Positions 25,061-30,225 of a stretch of 30,225 nucleotides of DNA are shown in pieces. Location of the stretch: assembly GCA_946629205.1 (NCBI GenBank), contig CAMOXP010000002.1:1-30225 (forward strand). The letters are read 5' to 3'. The DNA is from an uncultured Bacillota bacterium (GTDB taxonomy: Bacteria; Bacillota; Clostridia; Peptostreptococcales; Anaerovoracaceae). Each line of letters begins with the position of its first letter. The first letter of the stretch is position 1. The notes beneath the pieces were generated by a model that was given only the letters and a program-made list of their open reading frames with translations, had not been told where the DNA came from and did not search any database. A program made the position numbers and the translations under genes.

Positions 25061-26109
25061 AACTAGAAACAGGCAAACTGGACAGCGATATGCTGCGGCA
25101 GATCGTGTTCGGCAAAATCACATACAGAAACGATGACGTCAAGGTCCGTCCCGGGATCGGGGAGGACTGCGCTTTGATCGATTTCGGAGACTATGACTGT
25201 GTCATGTCCACGGATCCGATTTCTTCCACGGTGAGCGACATCGGAAGACTGGCGATCCACATCACCTGCAACGACATCGCTTCAAACGGCATTCAGCCGC
25301 TTGGGATCATGCTGGCGTGCATGCTCCCGGAGGGAACGACGGATACAGATGTCGAAGAGATCATGCAGCAGGCGGGAACCACCGCGGCAGAGGTGGGAGT
25401 CGAGATCATCGGAGGCCACACCGAAATCACACCGGCAGTCAGGCAGCCGGTCATCGTATCCACAGCGATCGGCAAAGCGCCCGCCGGTACGTCGCAGGAC
25501 GGCAATGACATGAAACCGGGAGACTTCATCATGATGACAAAGGCAGTCGGACTGGAAGGAACAGGCATCATAGCATGCGACCATGAGGAAGAGCTTCGGG
25601 CGGCGTGCGGACCCGGCGGCGAAAGACTTGTCAGCGACGAAGAAATCGCAAAGGCAAAATCGTTCCTGGATCTGGTCAGTGTCGTACCGGAAGGAGTCGC
25701 TGCCGGAAAAGTGGGCACGCACGGGATGCACGACATCACAGAAGGTGGTATACTTGGAGCAGTCTGGGAGATGTGCCAGATTTCCCGTACAGGCGCAGAG
25801 GTCTGGGAGGACGCGATCCCGATGCATCCCGAGACAGAGAAAATCTGCCGCCTTTTCGATGTGGATCCGCTCCGGCTCATTTCCAGCGGCTCCATGATCA
25901 TCATCGTGCCAAAGGATAAGCGCGCCGAGATGGAAGAAGCAATGAAAGCCGCCGGCGTCGATGCGTCCGTCATCGGAATCATCAAAGAGGAGTCTGACGG
26001 CATCTGCATGGCGCGGCACACCCTGACCTGCGGCTCCGGCTGCATGGGGAGGATCAAAGTGAAAATCGATCCGCCGTACGCAGATGAAATATATAAAACA
26101 TACAAGTAA
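25057..26109 (+). CDS. PurM/HypE-like AIR-synthase-related protein
   Basis: This 350-residue member of the AIR synthase (PurM/HypE/ThiL/SelD) ATP-binding superfamily starts at GTG 25057, overlapping the ligA stop, with GGAG upstream. N-terminal domain signatures are GIGEDCALIDFGDYDCVMSTD and HITCNDIASNGIQPLG; GGHTEITPAV gives the mid-domain. The C-terminal half contains HGMHDITEGGILGAVWEM. It lacks the C-terminal Cys tail of HypE, ending in IYKTYK, but has an unusual CGSGCMG near the end. It is therefore not an obvious hydrogenase maturation factor, and it is not purM, thiL or selD proper. Function unassigned. Confidence 0.85.
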   Translation: MKLETGKLDSDMLRQIVFGKITYRNDDVKVRPGIGEDCALIDFGDYDCVMSTDPISSTVSDIGRLAIHITCNDIASNGIQPLGIMLACMLPEGTTDTDVEEIMQQAGTTAAEVGVEIIGGHTEITPAVRQPVIVSTAIGKAPAGTSQDGNDMKPGDFIMMTKAVGLEGTGIIACDHEEELRAACGPGGERLVSDEEIAKAKSFLDLVSVVPEGVAAGKVGTHGMHDITEGGILGAVWEMCQISRTGAEVWEDAIPMHPETEKICRLFDVDPLRLISSGSMIIIVPKDKRAEMEEAMKAAGVDASVIGIIKEESDGICMARHTLTCGSGCMGRIKVKIDPPYADEIYKTYK

Positions 26110-26123
26110 CAAAGGAGAAAAAG

Positions 26124-26849
26124 ATGGAAACTTATCTTCTGTTTCTGGCGCTTTTGCCGGGAATCCTGATTATTATCTACATCTTCAGAAAAGATAAGGT
26201 GGAGCATGAACCAGTCAGCCTGATCGTCAAACTTGTGATCTTCGGCGCGATTTCCTGTATCCCTGCCGTGTTCGCGGAAACATACATGGGCGCTCTTGCG
26301 CCGGGGCTTCAGGAGAACAGTGTTGCCGGCGCAATATACAACGCGTTTCTGGTTGCGGCTCTGTGCGAGGAGGTCTGCAAGTATCTGCTGCTTCGGATCG
26401 GTTCCTGGAGGAACAGGAATTTCAACTACCGGTTTGACGGCATCGTGTACGGCGTTTCGGTCGCTGTAGGTTTCGCGCTTCTTGAGAATGTGCTGTACGT
26501 AATGGACGGCGGTCTGTACGTGGCTTTGATGCGCGGCGTTCTGGCAGTGCCGCTGCACTGCTTCTGCGGTGTGTTCATGGGGATCTATTACGGCGCTGCC
26601 AAGAGGTATTCCATTGAGGGACAGCACGGCAAAGCAACGACGGCGACGTTCAAAGCGCTGTTCATCCCGTTCCTCATTCACGGGATCTATGATACTCTGG
26701 CCTTCCTGGGCGAGTACGGAACGACCTTCGCGCTCCTGGCGTTCGTTCTGTTCATGTACATCGTCGCTGTGAAGAAGGTGAACCTGTACTCGGCTGAAGA
26801 CTGGCACGCCGGCTTCTACACACAGCCGCTTTCGGGTGACCGGAATTAA
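26124..26849 (+). CDS. PrsW-family intramembrane metalloprotease
   Basis: This 241-residue polytopic membrane protein has the PrsW/CAAX-protease-type motifs: Glu82-Glu83 with Lys86 (CEEVCK), FDGIVYG at 104-110, GFALLEN with Glu121, HCFCG with His145 and HGIYD with His186. In B. subtilis PrsW cleaves the anti-sigma factor RsiW, but many members have unknown targets. AAAGGAG precedes the ATG. It is the last gene of the long run. A weak GACCGG/CCGGTC inverted repeat follows the stop but has no U-tract, so I do not call a terminator. Confidence 0.9.
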   Translation: METYLLFLALLPGILIIIYIFRKDKVEHEPVSLIVKLVIFGAISCIPAVFAETYMGALAPGLQENSVAGAIYNAFLVAALCEEVCKYLLLRIGSWRNRNFNYRFDGIVYGVSVAVGFALLENVLYVMDGGLYVALMRGVLAVPLHCFCGVFMGIYYGAAKRYSIEGQHGKATTATFKALFIPFLIHGIYDTLAFLGEYGTTFALLAFVLFMYIVAVKKVNLYSAEDWHAGFYTQPLSGDRN

Positions 26850-26871
26850 GATTTAATCTGACCGGTCGCTA

Positions 26872-26900
26872 TTGACGGTCAAACACAAAGATACTATAAT
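26872..26900 (+). promoter_or_regulatory. Sigma-A promoter of the SRP RNA
   Basis: TTGACG at 26872-26877 and TATAAT at 26895-26900 are separated by exactly 17 bp. The predicted start near 26907 coincides with the 5' arm of the SRP RNA terminal helix. Confidence 0.9.
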
Positions 26901-26907
26901 CAGACAT

Positions 26908-27072
26908 GGTCAAATTGCCCTTTGATGGTTCCGTAAGGCATGGATTGGGTCCTGCGCAATAGGACGCCGTGAACCTTGTCAGGTCCGGAAGGAAGCAGCA
27001 ATAAGCGGAATGTCTTATGTGCCGCAGATCAGCCTTCTCCAACGCCTGCGGGACCATCAAGGGGCAATTTGA
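26908..27072 (+). ncRNA. ffs: Signal recognition particle RNA (small bacterial type)
   Basis: The SRP54-binding helix 8 core is unmistakable at 26978-27000 (GTCAGGTCCGGAAGGAAGCA). Around it TGCG.CA.ATA.GAC (26953-26964) pairs with 27011-27026, and TTGG with CCAA (27039-27042). The ends close in a nearly perfect helix, 26910-26939 with 27044-27072, only G-U pairs and one bulge. No Alu domain is evident. The RNA works with Ffh in cotranslational targeting to the membrane. Exact ends are inferred. No terminator separates it from dnaX. Confidence 0.93.
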
Positions 27073-27091
27073 AATATTACGGGAGAACATC

Positions 27092-28747
27092 ATGTACAGA
27101 GCGCTTTACAGACAGTATCGCCCGGAGGTCTTTGATGAAGTCCTTGGGCAGGATCATATCGTACGCATACTGCAGAACCAGATCGCCGCAGGCAGCACAA
27201 GCCATGCGTACCTGTTCTGCGGAACGAGGGGCACAGGCAAAACCACTACGGCCAGGCTTCTCGCCAAGGGCCTGAACTGCCTGTCCGAAGGGCAGCGTCC
27301 CTGTGGGCAGTGTCCAAACTGCCAGGCAATCAAAGAAGGCAGTTTTCTGGATGTGATCGAAATCGACGCGGCTTCAAACCGCGGTGTCGATGATGTCAGA
27401 GAGCTTAGGGAGAGCGTGAAGTATCCGCCTGCAGCGGGACGCATGAAGGTGTACATCATCGATGAGGTGCATATGCTGACAACGGAGGCGTTCAATGCGC
27501 TTCTGAAGACGCTGGAGGAACCGCCGGAGTATGTCACATTCATATTGGCGACTACGGAAGTCCATAAGCTTCCGGCAACCGTTCTGTCCAGATGCATGCG
27601 CCTCGATTTCAAACGGGTCCCCGAAACGGTTCTGATCAGGGGGATGTCCGACATCTGCGCATCTATCGGCATCAATGTTACAGAAGACGCTCTGCGGATC
27701 ATCGCCGCCAATGCGGACGGGTCGGTCAGAGACGGACTGAGCATATTGGATCAGTGCATCGCTGGCCGGGAGGAGCAGGTCACGGCGGACGATGTCCTGG
27801 AATTTCTCGGCGCCTCCGGTGCAGAGGATTTTCTGGAACTGACGGATATGGTCCGTAAGAAGAGAACAGAGGAAGCCATCATTTTCCTAAGCAGGCTCCT
27901 TGAGGATGGAAAAGACGTTCGGCAGTTCATGCGCGACTGGACAGGCCATTATAGAAACCTGCTTCTTGTCAAGTATATGAGAAATCCGGAGACTGTTCTG
28001 GGCATGTCCGCCGAGAACATCGAGCGTCTCAGACGTCAGGCGGCTGTACTCGAGCCTGAAGATATCAACCGGGGCATCATGGAGCTTTCCTCCATGTCCA
28101 ATGAGGCCAGATGGTCCACTCAGCCCCGCATCCTTTTGGAACTTGCTGTCGTCCGTCTCTGCATGGGCGCCGGCCAGATCCGCGAGCTTACAGAGGCCCG
28201 GTTTGTCGACACGCCTGCAGCAGCGCCTGCAGTACCGTCGGCCGCGCCGCCCGAGACTGTTTCCTCTGCATCTGCGGCTTCACCGGTATCAGTCGCGCCT
28301 GCGCCTGCCGTGCCGGAGCCTGCGTCACCGACTCCAATTGAGGCGGAACAGATCGCGCCGATCCCTGAAGAGCCAGTGCAGGCTGCACCGGCCCCGGTCG
28401 TACCGGCAACGGCCCCGGACACACCGGGCAGCTTCGACTGCGAGGACATCTGGAACAAGGTCTTTGAGGACGGCGAAGAGGAGAAGGGAAGCATCTACAT
28501 CATCCGCAACAGCGCGCAGCTTTCATCCATCGAGGAAAAGAACTTCACACTTACCGTCAACAACGAGTTCATCGGGAATCTCGCGGAAAAAAACAGGAAG
28601 CTGCTGGAACATCTGGTGGAAAAGCATACAGGCAAATTCAGAACCATGCGGATCGTTCTCGCGAAAAGCGCCAGGGAAGAGAAACCGGCGGAGGAAATCG
28701 CAGCGGCCGCATCGGATCTATTGGGAATAAAAGTTGAAGTCAAATAG
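27092..28747 (+). CDS. dnaX: DNA polymerase III subunits gamma/tau
   Basis: This 551-residue clamp-loader ATPase starts at ATG 27092 (MYRALYRQYRPEVFDEVLGQ), 6 nt after GGGAG. An in-frame ATG at 27017 lies inside the SRP RNA and is rejected. Walker A GTRGTGKT is at 44-51. The zinc module uses Cys63, Cys71, Cys74 and Cys77, Walker B is IIDEVHML, and the SRC sensor motif is present (LSRCMRLDF). An Ala/Pro-rich linker of about 80 residues (roughly 370-450) leads to a C-terminal tau-like domain. In Bacillus the gene follows the SRP RNA and precedes yaaK and recR, as here. Confidence 0.97.
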   Translation: MYRALYRQYRPEVFDEVLGQDHIVRILQNQIAAGSTSHAYLFCGTRGTGKTTTARLLAKGLNCLSEGQRPCGQCPNCQAIKEGSFLDVIEIDAASNRGVDDVRELRESVKYPPAAGRMKVYIIDEVHMLTTEAFNALLKTLEEPPEYVTFILATTEVHKLPATVLSRCMRLDFKRVPETVLIRGMSDICASIGINVTEDALRIIAANADGSVRDGLSILDQCIAGREEQVTADDVLEFLGASGAEDFLELTDMVRKKRTEEAIIFLSRLLEDGKDVRQFMRDWTGHYRNLLLVKYMRNPETVLGMSAENIERLRRQAAVLEPEDINRGIMELSSMSNEARWSTQPRILLELAVVRLCMGAGQIRELTEARFVDTPAAAPAVPSAAPPETVSSASAASPVSVAPAPAVPEPASPTPIEAEQIAPIPEEPVQAAPAPVVPATAPDTPGSFDCEDIWNKVFEDGEEEKGSIYIIRNSAQLSSIEEKNFTLTVNNEFIGNLAEKNRKLLEHLVEKHTGKFRTMRIVLAKSAREEKPAEEIAAAASDLLGIKVEVK

Positions 28748-28761
28748 AAACAGGAGGAACT

Positions 28762-29112
28762 ATGGGTAAAGGAATGAAGGCCGGCAAGCGGCCAAAACAG
28801 CCGAAGATGGGCAATGCGCAGCAGATGGCCCAGATGCAGGCGATGCAGAGAGAGATGGACAAGGTCCAGGAAGAAATCGAGCAGATGGAGACGACAGCCA
28901 CGGCCGGCGGCGGCGCTGTGACGGTCACAGTAACAGGCAAGAAGGAGGTCAAGGACATCCAGATCCAGCCTGAGGTCTGCGACCCTGATGACGTGGAAAT
29001 GCTGCAGGATCTGGTCATGGCGGCGGTCAACGAAGCGCTGCGCCAGATGGGAGAGATCGAGCAGAATGAGATGAGCAAGTTCACATCCGGCCTTGGGATC
29101 CCGGGACTCTAA
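28762..29112 (+). CDS. ybaB: YbaB/EbfC-family nucleoid-associated protein
   Basis: This 116-residue small DNA-binding protein has the YbaB core: a Met/Gln-rich helix (QQMAQMQAMQREMDKVQEEIEQ), GGGAVTVTVTGKKEVKDIQIQPEV, and DVEMLQDLVMAAVNEALRQ. Members form tweezer-like dimers that bind DNA and may help RecR-linked repair. AGGAGGA precedes the ATG. It sits between dnaX and recR in the conserved order. Confidence 0.95.
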   Translation: MGKGMKAGKRPKQPKMGNAQQMAQMQAMQREMDKVQEEIEQMETTATAGGGAVTVTVTGKKEVKDIQIQPEVCDPDDVEMLQDLVMAAVNEALRQMGEIEQNEMSKFTSGLGIPGL

Positions 29113-29115
29113 GAT

Positions 29116-29715
29116 ATGAAGTATTATGCAAAACCATTAAACAAACTGATCAATGAGCTTGCCCGCCTTCCGGGAATCGGCGAGCGGACCGCGCAAAGGC
29201 TGGCGCTGCACATATTGTCTCTGAATGACAAGGAGGCCTTTGCGTTATCCGATGCGATCCGGGAGGCGAAGGAGACGATGAAGTACTGCAGTGTCTGCGG
29301 GAATCTGACTGATACGGATCCGTGCGCGATCTGCGCGGACACCAGCCGGGACAGCAGCACTATCTGCGTCGTGGAAAGTCCGAAGGACGTGCTGGCCATG
29401 GAGAAAATTCGGGAGTACCGGGGTTATTACCATGTGCTTCACGGTGTGATTTCCCCCATGGACCAGAAGGGACCGGAGGATATCAACCTCAAAAGCCTGA
29501 TCACCCGGCTCCAGAATCCGGAGGTCAAGGAACTGATCATCGCAACAAATCCGACGATCGAGGGAGAAGCGACTGCAGTGTATATTGCGCGCCTCATTAA
29601 GCCGAGCGGCATCAAGGTTTCGCGGATCGCCCACGGCATACCCGTCGGAGGAGATCTGGAGTATGCGGATGAGGTCACGCTCCTGAAGGCAATCGAAGGA
29701 AGGAGAGAACTCTGA
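29116..29715 (+). CDS. recR: Recombination mediator RecR
   Basis: This 199-residue RecR works with RecO (and RecF) to load RecA on SSB-coated DNA. The order is N-terminal helix-hairpin-helix (LARLPGIGERTAQRLALHIL, 16-35), C4 zinc finger (Cys58, Cys61, Cys70, Cys73), Toprim domain with Glu87 (CVVESPKD), and a C-terminal Walker-B-like region (GIPVGGDLEYADEVTL). It starts 3 nt after the ybaB stop with only a weak ribosome binding site, so it is probably coupled. Confidence 0.97.
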   Translation: MKYYAKPLNKLINELARLPGIGERTAQRLALHILSLNDKEAFALSDAIREAKETMKYCSVCGNLTDTDPCAICADTSRDSSTICVVESPKDVLAMEKIREYRGYYHVLHGVISPMDQKGPEDINLKSLITRLQNPEVKELIIATNPTIEGEATAVYIARLIKPSGIKVSRIAHGIPVGGDLEYADEVTLLKAIEGRREL

Positions 29716-29915
29716 TGGGCGGTTTCATAGATACCCTTGAGGAAATCGGCAGCAACCCGGTAGTGATGAAGTGGGCAGGCGCGATCGTTCTGGCGCTTTT
29801 GGGATTGGCGTTTATGCGCGTGCGCAGACACCCGATGAAGAGCGCCCTTGCTTTCGCGGGGGGCATTCTCGGCGTGATCGTTGTGCTCAGCGCGATCAAG
29901 TATTTCCTGTTCTGA
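29715..29915 (+). CDS. Small two-TM membrane protein downstream of recR
   Basis: This 66-residue protein has two hydrophobic segments (about 18-35 and 44-65) joined by a basic turn (MRVRRHPMK). Its ATG overlaps the recR stop (TGATG), so it is translationally coupled. In B. subtilis the recR cluster ends with the membrane protein gene bofA, a regulator of pro-sigma-K processing. Position and topology invite comparison, but the sequence is short and I see no BofA-specific motif. Function unassigned. Confidence 0.7.
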   Translation: MGGFIDTLEEIGSNPVVMKWAGAIVLALLGLAFMRVRRHPMKSALAFAGGILGVIVVLSAIKYFLF

Positions 29916-29926
29916 TGAAGGAATGT

Positions 29927-29951
29927 ATTATTTTGCAGTTGGCAAAATAAT
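29927..29951 (+). other. Hairpin after the recR operon
   Basis: ATTATTTTGC (29927-29936) pairs perfectly with GCAAAATAAT (29942-29951) around AGTTG. No U-tract follows, so it is a weak candidate for a terminator or an mRNA 3'-end stabiliser. Confidence 0.45.
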
Positions 29952-29986
29952 CATGAAAATTCATTGTAAAACAACACTTTAATTTA

Positions 29987-30015
29987 TTGACGTTGCTTGA
30001 ACAGGCGCATATAAT
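29987..30015 (+). promoter_or_regulatory. Sigma-A promoter of the permease gene
   Basis: TTGACG at 29987-29992 and TATAAT at 30010-30015 are separated by 17 bp, giving a leader of about 60 nt. The leader ends with a palindrome, CTAAAAG-AG-CTTTTAG (30058-30073), whose 3' arm overlaps the first bases of the Shine-Dalgarno AGGAGG (30072-30077). Confidence 0.85.
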
Positions 30016-30083
30016 TAAGCGTGTGGTAATTATAACTGTATATTTATTCGCTATTATCTAAAAGAGCTTTTAGGAGGAATCTT

Positions 30084-30225
30084 ATGGATGAAGAGAAAAA
30101 GGTAGTGGCTGCTACCGAAGAAGGCTCACAGGATCTAAAGCGAGGCATCGCTGAATGGCAGGTAGCATTTATCGGCCTGGGCGGCGTTATCGGATCCTGC
30201 TACTTCCTGGGCGTAGGCTGGGACA
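30084..30225 (+). CDS. Amino-acid permease (APC family), 5' end only
   Basis: The window ends 47 codons into this gene. The visible residues are a charged cytoplasmic N-terminus (MDEEKKVVAATEEGSQDLKR) followed by GIAEWQVAFIGLGGVIGSCY, then FLGVGW. This matches the first membrane helix of APC-superfamily amino-acid permeases, where the GGxIGxxxFLG motif binds the substrate backbone. AGGAGG lies 6 nt before the ATG and a good promoter lies upstream. The substrate cannot be told from this fragment. Confidence 0.8.
   Translation, partial: MDEEKKVVAATEEGSQDLKRGIAEWQVAFIGLGGVIGSCYFLGVGWD

Noticed and set aside
25293..26807. A 504-codon minus-strand open frame opposite the PurM-like and PrsW genes
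   Set aside because: It is a codon-bias shadow; both plus-strand genes have intact family motifs and good ribosome binding sites.
26836..26870. GACCGG/CCGGTC inverted repeat after the PrsW-family gene
   Set aside because: Only 6 bp with a long loop and no U-tract; not enough to call a terminator.
28586..28593. A-AAA-AAC slippery heptamer in dnaX, in the frame suited to -1 frameshifting
   Set aside because: It lies in the last 55 codons. The -1 frame stays open almost to the normal stop, so it would not yield a short gamma form, and no clear stimulatory stem follows.
1..30225. CRISPR arrays, tRNA genes, insertion sequences and phage genes
   Set aside because: None was seen when reading through the sequence. 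There are no regularly spaced repeats, tRNA cloverleaf sequences, transposase motifs or phage structural motifs.

Overview
The window reads as chromosomal DNA of an anaerobic, low-to-moderate GC Firmicute, most likely a member of the Clostridia. Three things point there: the syntenic core blocks (radA; yacL-ispD/F; ffs-dnaX-ybaB-recR), strong AGGAGG-type ribosome binding sites with sigma-A promoters, and an acyl-CoA dehydrogenase/EtfAB set typical of fermenting anaerobes. No species-level claim is made.

Layout. (1) 1-1587: radA, with a perfect hairpin plus U-tract just before its ribosome binding site and a terminator after it. (2) 1676-9916: a cell-surface module. It holds a secreted multidomain protein with an NlpC/P60-like Cys/His domain, a convergent OmpR-type two-component system (response regulator and histidine kinase on the minus strand), and, divergent from the regulator, a 1362-residue CnaB/VaFE-repeat surface protein ending in an SPRTG sorting signal. 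In Bacillus-type genomes radA is followed directly by disA-yacL-ispD-ispF; here the surface module fills that interval and disA is absent from it. (3) 10015-13015: a good promoter drives carD, then a PIN/TRAM membrane protein (yacL family), then a fused ispDF gene that keeps an internal ribosome binding site and ATG for the IspF half. (4) 13079-26849: a long plus-strand run of tightly spaced genes: proS, two half-size chromate transporter subunits, a Nudix hydrolase, a cyclophilin, an acyl-CoA dehydrogenase lacking the usual catalytic Glu, etfB, etfA, an M50 protease, pcrA/uvrD, ligA, a PurM/HypE-like protein and a PrsW-family protease. (5) 26872-29915: SRP RNA with its own promoter, then dnaX, ybaB, recR and a small membrane protein, in the same order as Bacillus subtilis scr-dnaX-yaaK-recR. 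(6) 29987-30225: promoter and 5' end of an amino-acid permease gene.

How the parts work together. Most genes are housekeeping: repair and replication (radA, pcrA, ligA, dnaX, recR), isoprenoid precursors (ispDF), translation and targeting (proS, SRP RNA), transcription (carD), and flavin-based electron transfer (acyl-CoA dehydrogenase with EtfAB). The surface module is the accessory part. The intergenic region between regulator and adhesin carries an 11-bp direct repeat (9 of 11 identical) that could be the operator linking them.

The least expected structure is in the 153-bp gap between the acyl-CoA dehydrogenase gene and etfB. About 116 nt there can fold into a closed multibranch structure, with outer stems at both ends and two internal hairpins. 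It ends 3 nt before the first etfB ATG, where a ribosome binding site would normally be. It could be a cis-regulatory RNA or an inserted palindromic repeat element. It is the best candidate in the window for something undescribed.
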